From positions 356,047,234 to 356,111,233 of the forward strand of contig NC_064622.1 of the NCBI RefSeq assembly GCF_023898315.1: a DNA stretch of 64,000 bases, in the 5' to 3' direction. The position numbers and the translations under genes are program-made. Below the pieces are notes generated by a model. The model saw only the letters and a program-made list of their open reading frames with translations. It had not been told where the DNA came from and made no database searches. The stretch comes from Schistocerca nitens (Eukaryota; Arthropoda; Insecta; Orthoptera; Acrididae). Shown piece by piece: positions 11,423 through 22,574 of this stretch. The number at the start of each line of letters is the position of its first letter. Within the stretch, counting starts at the first letter, position 1.

Positions 11423-12669
11423 TTTAACATTGATGTTAGGGGGTTGATTATATTGGCTATCAGTATTTGATGAAATTGAAATCAGCATTGGTGATTTGCC
11501 AACATCACACATATCTATACAGTAATCTCTTTAAAAAGTCTTTGTTTGAAAGCTAGCAAAGTTCTCCGTCTTGTTTATGTTTGTATTAGTAGCTCAGTAC
11601 CTCAGCTATTTGATGTGTTGCTACTTTTATTCCATATGTATATTTGACCCATGATGTTCTTACCATATTTACACTGATTTTACTGTCAATCAGAACTAAT
11701 TATCTGAGCCTGAACTAAAAGAAATCACTTCCGATTGAATCCTCCTGTTGCCACAATCCACTCAGGTAAATATCAAATTTCAGGCATCCACGTTAATAAT
11801 ACATGCCCATCAGAGATCTGTGTCATAAATTGCCCCTAGGTGACTAATGTAGTTGCTGGTATCTCTTCCTGAGTTGTAACAGAAATCCTCTGCAACAGTT
11901 GATGAGGGTGTTTAATTATTGTTTCAAACGAAACAAGTCATATTTTGGCTGTACCTATCAGTTTATTTCCTAGATGAACTGAAGCAGTGATTTAGAGTTA
12001 ATTCTTTCACAGTGGTTCGAATAACATTACTATTAATTGAACTGAGCACGTGTAAACTTCAACAAAATCTTAAGTGAAATGCATTTGCTTACGGACCTTT
12101 GTAATCATAAGAGAGATACCCTACTAAAACTCACACATTGCTCCTTTCACTCTTTCAGACAGAATATAAGTTTGCGGTACTGACACATTTCACATTAACC
12201 TGTATAACTTCAGATACAACAGATGGTATTTTGATAGATATTTTCTATCACATTGCATGTTTTGTTGAATGGAAATCTTCATACCATAACCACACATCAG
12301 GTTGTAGCACCTTAAAATTTTTTGTAGCATTAAAAATATGTTTGCAGTCATTTGACCACGGCCGTCATTCTACTAAGAAAAGTTATACTCAGTTTATGGA
12401 AATCTACAAACTGATAACATTGTCAGCAATTTTGTGGGGATAGTTGAGAAATCTTGAAGTTATAAATGGAGTTAGCTTGTTATTTCAAAACGGATAAATT
12501 GATTATATATGAATTTATTTGCTCTCAAGAAGAAATTGTCATCCTCGTATTTTATTCCCACCCCCCCCCCCCCTTTTTTAAATCAATCTATGCTTACTTT
12601 GTATTTTACCTTTTATTTTAATCACAATCTGAACCTTAGTCAAATAATGGAAACTCCAGGTAGGAATAT
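11423..12669. other. Spacer; one doubtful exon-like segment
   Basis: Mostly AT-rich. A good pyrimidine tract plus CAG at 12146-12158 precedes an open frame, but the donor is poor and no homology was recognised, so I do not call an exon. A C run lies at about 12562-12573. Confidence 0.4.
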
Positions 12670-12900
12670 CAACAATGTAGGAAAAAAATAGATTGTGAAG
12701 AAGACATGTCAAGTTGCAGACAGGCACGATTAAAAGACACTCACTTATAGCTTTCGGCCACAGCCTTCGTTAATAAAAAGAAAACACACACATACACACA
12801 TCTCATGCATACACATCTGCCAACTCCAACATCTCAGGCCAGAGGCATTCTGGCCCATGATGCTGGAGTTGGCTGTCATGTTTGCATGAGGTGTGCTTGC

Positions 12901-12902
<2 letters not shown>

Positions 12903-12944
<42 letters not shown>
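12903..12944 (+). repeat. (TG)n microsatellite
   Basis: About 21 TG units next to the right arm of the fold-back element. Confidence 0.95.
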
Positions 12945-12947
<3 letters not shown>

Positions 12948-12951
<4 letters not shown>

Positions 12952-12969
12952 CGAAGACTGTGGCCGAAA
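12948..12969 (+). ncRNA. Candidate hammerhead-ribozyme core
   Basis: CTGACGA at 12948-12954, a weak GNC/GGCC stem region, then GAAA at 12966-12969. CUGANGA...stem...GAAA is the conserved hammerhead core, and hammerheads are known in the terminal repeats of Penelope-like elements. I could not find convincing partners for helices I and III, so activity is unproven and the core may be decayed. Confidence 0.35.
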
Positions 12970-13047
12970 GTTACAAGTGAGTGTCTGTCTGCAACTTGAC
13001 TTGTCTTCTTTACAATAAGTAGCAATCTATTCTTTCCTACGTTGTTG

Positions 13048-13798
13048 GATCTTAATTTACATGCTTTATTTTCCAAAGTATTAAGATGCTGTATATTTGT
13101 TTATGAGATGAGTAGCCACTGGTTACGCCATTTGTGGTGCCATATCTTGCAAGTGCAGGTTTTAGTTTCTGTTTCTTGTTCACACCTCTCTTTCTCTTTA
13201 TTCCAATATTGTTAGCTTTCTTATTGTTTGAATACCATTACAAAGTCAGTGGATAGCATAGGCAGACAGAAAAACTGTTACATTTATGGCAGTAATAATA
13301 ATTAAAAATCTACAGATGACATTTACCTTTGCTTTCCCGCCCAAGTAGCCATGTATGTTAAAGCACCACTTCTGGGATGGGGAGGTGTGCCAGCCCCAAA
13401 TTGAATGTTTCCAGCAGATTAGCAATGAGATTTGGTGTCCCAACCAGCTTGTATGTTGTTTTTAGGTTCCCACATCCCACTAGATGAATACCGGGGCAGT
13501 ACCCAAGTCCCGCCTCAATTATGTAATTCTCAAATATTTAAAACACTTTGTTGACTTTCACATGACTAAGACTACACACAGATGTTTGGGATACACATAT
13601 TCCATCCTAGGGAGTTAACGGGGGTGACATGGAGGTCACCCCTTAAACTAACTGTGCTAAATCCATTAATAACCATGCTAACTATGCACCAGTGCAGAAC
13701 AAAGGCACAAGAAAAAGAAGAAGTGACATTTACCTTTTTTCATTAAAGAATTGTCTGGATGAAGAATTGGCTTCTTGTCTGGCAATATATATTGAGCC
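13048..13798. other. Spacer
   Basis: No supported gene. Low-GC with short CT-rich tracts leading into the next Penelope repeat. Confidence 0.45.
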
Positions 13799-13975
13799 TT
13801 TACAAATGTCTGCTCATGTCTGTGTATGTGCGGATGGATATGTGTGTGTGTGCGAGTGTATACCTGTCCTTTTTTTCCCCCAAGGTAAGTCTTTCCGCTC
13901 CCGGGATTGGAATGACTCCTTACCCTCTCCCTTAAAACCCACATCCTTCCATCTTTCCCTCTCCTTCCCTCTTTC

Positions 13976-14002
13976 CTGATGAAGCAACCGTTGGTTGCGA
14001 AA
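13976..14002 (+). ncRNA. Candidate hammerhead-ribozyme core, left arm
   Basis: CTGATGA (13976-13982), one extra A, a perfect 6-bp stem GCAACC/GGTTGC with GTT loop (13984-13998), then GAAA (13999-14002). The core matches the hammerhead consensus except for the unpaired A before helix II. Helix I and III partners are not evident. Confidence 0.45.
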
Positions 14003-14218
14003 GCTAGAATTTTGTGTGTATGTTTGTGTTTGTTTGTGTGCCTGTCGACCTGCCAGCACTTTCATTTGGTAAGTCACATCATCGTTGTTTTTAGATATAT
14101 TTTTCCTACGTGGAATGTTTCCCTCTATATATATACAAAGATGATGTGACTTACCAAATGAAAGTGCTGGCAGGTCGACAGGCACACAAACAAACACAAA
14201 CATACACACAATTCAAGC

Positions 14219-14245
14219 TTTCGCAACAAACTGTTGCCTCATCAG
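14219..14245 (-). ncRNA. Candidate hammerhead-ribozyme core, right arm
   Basis: Minus strand: CTGATGAG (14245-14238), stem GCAAC...GTTGC, then GAAA (14222-14219). It is the inverted partner of the core at 13976-14002. The stem and loop have changed together while the CTGATGA and GAAA boxes stayed the same. Confidence 0.45.
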
Positions 14246-14427
14246 GAAAGAGGGAAGGAGAGGGAAAGACGAAAGGATGTGGGTTTTAAGGGAGAGGGTA
14301 AGGAGTCATTCCAATCCCGGGGGCGGAAAGACTTACCTTAGGGGGAAAAAAGGACGGATATACACTCGCACACACACACACACATATCCATCCACACATA
14401 TACAGACACAAGCAGACATATTTAAAG

Positions 14428-14980
14428 ACATAGAGTTTGGGCAGAGATGTCAGTCGAGGCGGAAGTGCAGAGGCAAAGATGTTGTTGAATGACAGGTGAG
14501 GTATGAGTGGCGGCAACTTGAAATTAGCGGAGATTGAGGCCTGGTGGGTAATGGGAAGAGAGGATATATTGAAGAGCAAGTTCCCATCTCCAGAGTCCGG
14601 ATGTGTTGGTGGGAAGTATCCAGATAACCCGGACGGTGTAACACTGTGCCAAGATGTGCTGGCCGTGCACCAAGGCTTGTTTAGCCACAGGGTGATCCTC
14701 ATTACCAACAAACACTGTCTGCCTGTGTCCATTCATGCGAATGGACAGTTTGTTGCTGGTCATTCCCACATAGAAAGCTTCACGGTGTAGGCAGGTCAGT
14801 TGGTAAATCATGTGGGTGCTTTCACACGTGGCTCTGCCTTTGATCGTGTACACCTTCCGGGTTACAGGACTGGAGTAGGTGGTGGTGGGAGGGTGCATGG
14901 GACAGGTCTTGCACCGGGGGGGGGGGTTTACAAGGGTAGGAGCCAGGGGGCAGGGAAGGTGGTTTGGGGATTTCATAGGA
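14428..14980 (-). pseudogene. Penelope-like element, 3' coding end with GIY-YIG domain
   Basis: One minus-strand frame (14976-14524) gives 150 residues. It starts with Pro-rich MKSPNHLPCPLAP, a Cys-containing CKTCPMH segment and VYTIKGRATCESTHMIYQLTC. HREAFYVGMTSNKLSIRMNG follows as the GIY-YIG core (IYxLTC...YVGxT...R.NGH). The tail has HPVAKQA and VIWILPTNTSG, matching the tail of the element at 10140-10545. No stop occurs within the domain, but the RT part upstream is absent: the copy is truncated near 14980. Its terminal repeats are the hairpin at 13799-14427. Confidence 0.8.
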
Positions 14981-15328
14981 TGAATCTCTTATTTCCTGGC
15001 AAATGCGTTAAAATTTTTCTCATATACTATTTAAGTGATGTATACAACAAAACTTGCAGCACCTGAAGACGATGGCTGTTTCAGTCGTTGAATTATTGTG
15101 CATAAAATGGAAACAACAATTCAGCAGAACATCCAGAAGCAGACGATTAGTGTACCACTATTCCCCCTTACTATACAATTCAGCCATGTTCTGTGGAAAC
15201 AACTACTGCCTTTATGTCTGTGTCCATTTCACATTATAGTGCAGTACCTTTCTTGTATCAACTGCCACTGGAATTTTTGAGTATTATGTGTGATTCTTCT
15301 AGTCTAACAAGGAGAAACTTAAGATGAT
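14981..15328. other. Spacer
   Basis: No recognisable feature. Confidence 0.45.
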
Positions 15329-16237
15329 GGGATCAAGGATTTACTTCAAACTTTGTACGTCATTAACGATAATTAAAACAACATAATGTGCAAGCAGTAA
15401 GGTGCACTACTCTGGCAGTTCCAAGAAAATCGCAATAGCAGTTTACATGACTATCATGTAACTGATGTATTTTTGCGAAGGTACCAGGCCTAAGAAGTCA
15501 TTGTGATTAAGTAGTTAGCTTTAGTTCTTTGCAAGAGGGTTGTGTACAGGGCTACAGTTCAAAACCCACTAACTCTTACTTTTTAATGTATAATTTTTTT
15601 CATTGGTCACATTATGTAGTTTATATGGCTTTTGAGAGGTAATATAGTGAAAAAAAAGTGCATTTTCATGAAATTGTAGTGAATTTCGCATGTTATTTGG
15701 CTACTTACTATTTGTAATTGAATTTTCAAGGATGAGGACGGGCTTGGAAAGTCCAAGTCAGTCCTCAATAAGTAATGAGTGAATGACATTATTCATTATC
15801 AGTAAAGTATTAGATCACAATAAGCCAGACCACAACAGTAATGTACTATTACTTGTCAGATGTGCTCTCGACATCACACGTTGCAAGATAGTACTTGTCA
15901 GAAAACATAAATTGACACTTCAAGCAAGTACACTTCAGTTTTTCATTGTATTACCTCTCAGATGTCATATAAATTAAATAATATGGCCAGCGATGCAAGA
16001 AAATAGTTAAAAAATGAGTCAAACTGTTGCAAGATACACTCTTGTCTTACAAACATCAAACACTAATCACTTAGCCACCATGAACTCTAACATTTGTCAC
16101 CTATGCACAGATACATAAGCCACATAATAGACGCATAAAACTTCTCTTGCGATTTTCTTGGAATTGCTGGAGTAGTACACCTTACTATTTGCACATCACG
16201 TTGTTTTCATGGCCTACTAAAATAAATCCGTAATCCC
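15329..16237. repeat. Long inverted repeat (909 bp, fold-back type)
   Basis: Ends read GGGATCAAGGATTTA at 15329 and the complement TAAATCCGTAATCCC at 16223-16237. Arms of about 330 bp pair imperfectly, with strong blocks such as TTCCAAGAAAATCGCAA (15419-15435 against 16144-16165) and GAGAGGTAATA (15634-15644 against 15949-15962). The spacer is about 250 bp and non-coding. No clear TSD. Structure suggests a non-autonomous DNA transposon. Confidence 0.75.
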
Positions 16238-17835
16238 AATGCCATGGCCGCATCTTGTAAGGAGTTAACTTTTGAATGAAGGAAATTTTCACTCTGCAAT
16301 GTAATGAAGTCTGTAATGTACCTTTCTGACAGGTTAACTGTGTACACTGGATAAGGACTCAAGCTCAGATATATATTTTTTTTTTTTTTTTTTTTTTTTT
16401 ATATAGATTGGCTGTGAACTAACGAAATTGAGCCATCTAGGCACAGACCTCATGGCCTTGTACAAAGCTTTGCTATATCTGTACCTCTCTCTCCAATGGT
16501 TTCATTGTCTAAAGAGACACTTTTTCTTGCCTAACTGGACTAATAACTGCACAGGAAGGTATATCCAGAACCTATAAATTGTTCCTGGAAGCTAAGTATT
16601 GGAATGGTGTCTCCAAATTGACCACAGTATATTGCCTTCTCTAGCATTGCTGAAATGCTGTAATGCCTCATATCCAGAGATCTTGACGTAGACATCAAAG
16701 GGACATTAAAATCTAGCACCCCTTCCTTGTTCATTGAATGAATTTACTATATAGTACAGTGTATACTATTGTGGAATGTTTTGACAAATGGAACTGTGTA
16801 CCACATAGAGGAAATTCACGTTTCTTGCATTTTGGGGCAACACTCCAGCTGAGCTGCCCAAGCACACTTCATAAACAGATCAAAACCACCGTCTGCTATT
16901 GTCCTCTCAAATTGTTTGAAGCCCCTTCGTGCCATTCATGAATACCTTGTTCACAAGGAAATTTCAATTCCCTGAAAAACTGTATTTCTCTTCTTTATGG
17001 ATTTTCTTCTCTTGCTTTGGTCCTAACAGTAGAATTCACCATACAGCAGAGGCACTGAGCTGTAAAAAACTTCATAAACATAACTGGAGGAACATTGTAC
17101 ATAGTAATGCAGCTTGTGAACTTGAGTTCCACTTCAGAGAACTTTCATTGTATGATCCATCTGAGCTGCACTCAGGGCTTGGACTAGTACAGTTTGATAA
17201 TCAGGGAGTTAGTCAGTTAAATAGCTAGTGGATCATTTGTACAATAAATGTTAATGACATGGAATGAGTCATTTTACATTCACATCACACACTAGTTTGT
17301 AAATACGGCTATAGACTGAGTATTTACAAGTGTTTTTAATATCCATAGCATAACCATCATTCAGAGCTCCTTTATTTGCTCATTTACAAGCAACACAATG
17401 GTATGAAATGCCAGGTTGTTTGATTGTATTTCAAGATCTGCATATACATTTAGAAGTCACCACATGATATGTGTCACCGAATACATAATGTACCAGTACC
17501 ATTGGCCGTCACCTCCCCCACCCCCTTGCTCCTGCTGTCAATGTCCTTTATTTATTGAAGGTGCACAGTGAAAATGATCGACTGTTTTCTTAGATGTAAT
17601 CTCAAATGTCTTTAACTTTATTATCATTGTGGGACGTGTATCTAGGAGGGGTGATAATGGGAGATGTATCTAAGGGGGAAATTGTCTTGACTTATCTCAG
17701 AATAACCTTAATTCCCCACTTATTGAGTATTTCTGTGACATTCTTGTTCAACTATACAAATGCATGATGGGCCATGCAGCTCTTCTATCTCTTCCGTGTA
17801 TCATACTTGATAAGTATTCCAGACTAGCAAAGTAG
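16238..17835. other. Spacer with a poly-T tract
   Basis: Contains T24 at about 16377-16400. Otherwise no gene or repeat recognised; short frames here lack homology. Confidence 0.45.
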
Positions 17836-18057
17836 TTAAGAATCTATTGGACATACATTTTTGCAAGGTTTTTTTTTGCAAGCATTATATTTCTGCAGGC
17901 TGCTTCTAGTGAATTTCAGTATAGTACCTTCTTTCCCCACAACTAAATTTATGTGGTGGTTCTGTCTTAAATCAATCCACATGGACACCTTTAAGTATTT
18001 GGTAGCGGTGACTGATTCTAGTAGGTGATTCTCAGAAGGTCTTTTCAGATTTTGCAT
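17836..18057 (-). pseudogene. Possible LINE reverse-transcriptase C-terminal scrap
   Basis: The minus strand reads ESVTATKYLKVSMWIDLR, then HHINLVVGK. This resembles the 'vk.LGv.iD..L.w..Hi..l..K' segment that follows the palm in many non-LTR RTs. Too short to place in a clade. Confidence 0.35.
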
Positions 18058-18904
18058 GTGTTACATGTGGGCTGTTACTGTGGCCACTATTTAGAAACGG
18101 ACTGGGTTATATCTTAATTTATAGTGAAGTGCTTAATCCACTGACTCTAATGGCTAGTAAGCCTGCAAAGTGCAGTTCTCAAGAAACACAGTTAACTGAC
18201 TGCGTAATATTCCTGCAAATTCTAGGTAATGTTAACACTGTAAATCATTGTCCATCTCTTTTCATTACAGAGTCCTTTTAATGAACTATCCATCATATTT
18301 TTTAAATACAAAAAATACTTTGAAGAAATCAACCAAAGTCATATTCCTTTAGTGTGCGTCTTACTGTTTATTGCTTTCATTTGTATCACTAATTGGCTTT
18401 TTGCATACACATTACAGAATGGTGTATTTAATTTTGCTGGTGACTGTTGAAAGACACTGTAGGGCATATTCATTTTTAAAATTAATCACACTTAATAAAT
18501 ATTCACGTGGTATTTCCTCCCATAGGCAACTTTCCAGAATGTGTGTCAGTATGACAGAAAATTTTGTCTGTAATAAGAAAAAAGCTACTTTTAAGTAATT
18601 TTTTGTAGTTTTCGCATTTAAAACACGTAGAATTATTTTATTGTAATTGTTTTGTAGCTTGTAGGTTTAAAAAGCAATGGAATGATAATCTCAGAGGTAT
18701 CTGATGTAGCTGTGTGTCTTTGTTGTGCCTTTTTGTGAAGCACCACAATATTAAGGTTAACAATACTTCTATTTTAACAGTGTCTGTCAACTGCTAAATT
18801 TTCATTGGAACTATTTATAACAATGCATGCTTTTGCTGGAAGACCTACATGGTGTGTAGAGTTAAAACGTGTCTTGTATCATCTTTCTCTGTGAAACTTT
18901 GTAG
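18058..18904. other. Spacer / probable intron end
   Basis: AT-rich, no repeat recognised. It ends in a pyrimidine-containing tract and TTTGTAG at 18898-18904, which I take as the 3' splice site of the following exon. Confidence 0.4.
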
Positions 18905-19183
18905 ATTTATTGTTATGTGTAGAAGGAGAAGATGGTTTTGAATCAGACTCGGAACACGAGGACACGACGGAGGAGGAAGTGGAAGATGTTGCAAAAAAAA
19001 ATAAGGAAACAAATCCTTTGCAAGTGCGACCGCAGCCCATACAGCAGACGCGACCTTCGACTCGCCGCTCTATATCACAGCAGAGTGGAAGTCATCAGGC
19101 TGCAGAGCAAGCACCTGCACCAGCACCTGCTGCAAGACCATCTGCTTCCACTGCCTCCACCCCTGCAGCGTCTACAACACCAG
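18905..19183 (+). CDS. Probable internal exon of a host gene (acidic, Ala/Pro/Gln/Ser-rich segment)
   Basis: The exon lies between an acceptor AG at 18903-18904 and a donor GT at 19184-19185 (CCAG|GTACTC). It is 279 nt, starts and ends in phase 1, and encodes about 93 residues. First comes an acidic stretch (LCVEGEDGFESDSEHED, then TEEEVEDV), then KKNKETNPLQVRPQ and Arg/Gln-rich sequence, then low-complexity PAPAPAARPSASTASTPAAS. The sequence uses CpG codons freely, unlike its AT-rich surroundings, and has no stop. It does not match any transposon family I know. The domain looks like a disordered linker of a nuclear or scaffold protein. I cannot name the gene. Confidence 0.55.
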
Positions 19184-21457
19184 GTACTCAGTATGCACTT
19201 GCAAAAGCAGAGGTACTTCAGTTGTTTGCTTCCATTTAATTCCATAGTCATGTACATAAATGCATTTGAGACAGAAAATTTGCATAAACTCAATGAAACA
19301 AGGAAAGTTGGAACATTGGAGAGTGCCCAGATATTGGACATAGTTACTTGTGCTCCTTGAGATAAACAAGCTTATCTGAAATTTCTATAAAGGGCTATCT
19401 TTTATCTAACCTTCTACTCAAACATCTCTGGAAGTGACTCCAACTACCACTATATTAGTGATCATTGTGGTGTTGTGTCGCGTCCTTTCATCTTGTATAC
19501 TGTCATGTCAGACAGTACAGACTTGAGGACAGGTTGTCAGTGTCAGAGAAATTGGCGCAGTTGCAACAAGAGTTACAGATATGGTAAAGATTTCTAGAAC
19601 TGCTACATCTATTGTGATGAGAACAACTCGTTTTATAATAAAACTGAGTATGAAAAATCAGTTATGGAGAAAAATCATGATCATTGACAATGACTAGAAG
19701 GAATTAAAGTTGATTATTACATCTAGTAAGGTGATCATCGTCACAGAAAGTGACTGATGAGCTTAATATGCATTTAGAGAACAGCTTAATCAAAACAATA
19801 TGACAGAAGCCGCACTACTGCAACCATAGTGCAGGAGCTGTTACTACAAAACTTTTTGTAATACAGGTGAATTCGAGGAGGGGGGACCCAAAAGCTATGT
19901 TACTGATAAATGGAAACACATAGGGGGATGCAAATGTACTTTTACAGTGCCTGTAAATCCAGGATGTGTTACACATGGAGAACATAAGCTCAACCAAACC
20001 TACTTATTAATGTCGAGCAAGTAGGAGTTCTGTAGTAACTTGTACAGCCGTACCATAGTTTTCAGTCTGTGTTCGAGCCACACTGAAACAAAATGATGAA
20101 GTATATACAACCATTCAAGGTGACTGTGTTCATTTGATCGACACGTGTTGTTCTTCATAGGACCTTACATCTTCAAAGACAGTAATATCTCTAATCTCAT
20201 AGCTGTAATTGACAAAGACTGATTAGACTAGCATGTTGATGAAATAGCATTACAATTGCAGGATTTGAACATTATGTGACTACAGTAATTGATATTGTAA
20301 AAACAGTGAATGGCTCATAACACTCATGTGTGCTTCTCAAGACATTCTCTCTGTGAGGGATGGTGTATATAATCTTCAGTCAGCACTTTTAAACATTGAT
20401 CTCTAAGATGATCGTAGCTATTTTGGCTGTGCAAGGAGACTCTTATGCTAAACTAGATAGGTGTTTTGTTTAACCTGTATTTTATTTGTTGCAGCAAATG
20501 TAAATGGATTTCACTCGTGTATGAAGTGAATGACAATTGCAGTTGTGTATAACTTATTTACATTCAATGATAAAAGTGTCAGAAACACTTGTCTGAATTA
20601 CCAAAAGATATGTGACTTCACATGAGTTAAAATTATTCTTGTATGTGACTTCAGCAGGAAGTGAAATGCTTCTGTATGAGATTATATTCTGCATGCCTGA
20701 AGAATTTACAGTGCGTGCAAATGACTGAATTCACAAAGTTAACCCACAATTTAATTCAAGTCTTATGTTTGGTTATGTGAATTGTTACAAAGAAATAGTA
20801 TGGACATACATTGTGTTGTTCAGAAATGAAACTGTAGTACTGGATCATCAAAAGTATTCAGATGTTTCTTAGAAGACATCCAGGTTATTGAAGAGTGCTG
20901 AGTACAGTGCTGTATGTGCATTGAAGTCTACCAAAAATATTACTATTTATGTGGGACTTAGCAGAAAACACAAGGGTTTCTTAGATAGTTATGCTGAGAT
21001 TTCATTAGAGGCTCTTAATGGTGAAGAAAGTTGGTAAAACCTATTGTGAGCATAATGGTGGATAACATTGTGAAAAGTGAAGTACTTGTTAAGGCCTGAA
21101 AATCTTCATCTTAAAAATTTGCCAACTACCGTAGTAGGAACAACTTAAGCTTGAGAGACACACAGACAAAGAAGTAAAGAAACATTGGACTTGCACATTT
21201 TTTAAACTACAAAAGATAATTTTGACAGCAGTAAGGAAGAAGTAAGGACAGGGGAAAAGAAAGAGTAAGATCTGCAGATGCAAGAGGGCAAAGATAAGTT
21301 TCTCCAGGCATTCTATTATGGTAAACACAGGGTGGTAAGGAAGTCGTCAGAATAACAATGAAACAATAGAACTGAATGCAAATAAACGGTACATAATCAA
21401 AACGCAGTTCAACAGTGGTTGAGCTAGTGAACCAGTGTGAAGCTACTTACAAACAAA
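19184..21457. other. Probable intron sequence
   Basis: AT-rich, many stops in all frames, nothing recognised before the Tc1 element. Confidence 0.45.
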
Positions 21458-21459
21458 TA

Positions 21460-22572
21460 CACACATCAAATAAAGTTTTGCATCACCTCGGTTCCGAGAG
21501 TTCCAGAACCTGTACAGAAAATTGCAATAGAGATCAACATAAACATCATTTCCGCCCTTTTTATTGCTCATGAAAACCACACATTGCATGTTGTACCACC
21601 ATACTGCACAATTGGGGCACGTATTGTCGTCCATGAAGACAAATGCCTCGCCAATATACTGCCGAGATGGTTGCACTGTCAGTCGGAGGGCGGCATTCAC
21701 GTATTGTACAGCCGTTACAGCACCTTCCATGACCACCAATGGTGTATGTCAGCCACACAAAATGCCACCCCAAAACGGCAGGGAACCTCCACCTTGCTGC
21801 ACACACTGGACAGTGTGTCTGAAGTGAACACGTCTCCAATGATTGTCTGGTTGAAGGCATATACGACACTCATTCGTGAAAAGAATGTGATGCCAGTCGA
21901 GAGTGGTCCATTCGGCATGTTGTTGAGCCCATCTGTACCGTGCTGCATGGTGTCATGGTTGCAAAGATAGACATTGCCATGGACGTCGGGAGTGAAGTTG
22001 CGCATCATGCAGCCTGTTGCACACAGTTTGAGTCGTAACATGACATCCTGTGGCTGCACGAAAAACATTATTCAACATAGTGGCGTTGCTGTCACAGTGT
22101 TCCTTCCAAGCCATAATCCGTAGGTGGCGGTCATTCACTGCATTAGCAGCCCATGGGTGGCCTGAGTGAGGCATGTCATCAACAGTTCCTGTCTCTCTGT
22201 ATCCCCTCCACATCTGAACAACATCTCTTTGGTTCACTCCGAGACACCTAGACACTTCTGTTGTTGAGAGGCCTTCCTGGCACAGAGTAACAATGCAAAC
22301 ACTATCGAACTGTGGTATTCACTGTCTAGGCATGGTTGAACTACAGACAACACGAGCCGTGTTACTCCTTCCTGGTGGAATGACTGGGACTGATCGGGGG
22401 ACCCCTCTGTCTAATAGGTGCTGCTCATGCATGGTGATTTACATCTCTGGGCGGGTTTTGTGACATCTCTGAACAGTAAAAGGGACTGTGTCTGTGATAC
22501 AATATCCACAGTCAACATCTATGTTCAGGACTTCTGGGAACCGGGGTGATGCAAAACTTTTTTTGGTGTGTG
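21460..22572 (-). mobile_element. Tc1-like DNA transposon, internally deleted, TIRs and TA duplications intact
   Basis: Terminal inverted repeats: left CACACATCAAATAAAGTTTT from 21460; right end reads, on the minus strand, CACACACCAAAAAAAGTTTT from 22572. Both continue GCATCACC and CGGTTCC. TA dinucleotides flank at 21458-21459 and 22573-22574, the Tc1/mariner target duplication. The transposase lies on the minus strand and lacks its C-terminal third, so the element (1,113 bp) is shorter than an autonomous Tc1 copy. Confidence 0.9.
21612..22333 (-). pseudogene. Tc1-like transposase (deleted, frameshifted)
   Basis: It starts at the ATG at 22333 with MPRQ followed by a stop. The rest reads the paired helix-turn-helix DNA-binding part: LCQEGLSTTEVSRCLGVNQR, WRGYRETGTVDDMP, and a GHP stretch in place of the usual GRP. 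Next come the second HTH (TTQTVCNRLHDAQLHSRRPW) and catalytic core pieces, with the second Asp in FVFMDDNTC near 21630. The usual HVLF.DE first-Asp region is degraded. At about 21612 the frame jumps into 3' UTR, so the third acidic residue (DxxPIE region) is deleted. At least three frameshifts. It cannot make a working transposase, though intact TIRs would allow trans-mobilisation. Confidence 0.85.
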
Positions 22573-22574
22573 TA

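Larger units (their letters stand above)
12670..13047. repeat. Fold-back element made of two inverted Penelope-type terminal repeats
   Basis: Arm 12670-12790 (CAACAATGTAGGAAA..., then AGTTGCAGACAG, then GCTTTCGGCCACAG) is the reverse complement of 12942-13047. The centre holds a smaller inverted repeat (CTCCAACATC.../GATGCTGGAG...) and a (GT)n tract. No protein is encoded. Both arms contain the CTGACGA-type core, degenerate in the left arm. Confidence 0.75.
13799..14427. repeat. Giant hairpin: two Penelope terminal repeats tail to tail
   Basis: Left arm 13799-14083 and right arm 14140-14427 are near-perfect reverse complements, about 285 bp each, around a 56-base AT-rich spacer. Shared blocks include CTTTCATTTGGTAAGTCACA, CTGTCGACCTGCCAGCAC and CCAATCCCGGG-type sequence. 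The right arm is contiguous with the minus-strand Penelope coding remnant at 14428-14980, so these are that element's terminal repeats in inverted orientation. The high arm identity suggests recent origin. Confidence 0.85.

Noticed and set aside
12159..12225. A third host exon (acceptor CTTTCAG, end in phase 1)
   Set aside because: The acceptor is good and the end phase would fit the exon at 18905, but the donor is GTATTT, there is no codon bias and no recognisable peptide.
21437..21970. 177-codon plus-strand frame over the Tc1 element
   Set aside because: Opposite strand to the recognisable transposase and without family motifs.
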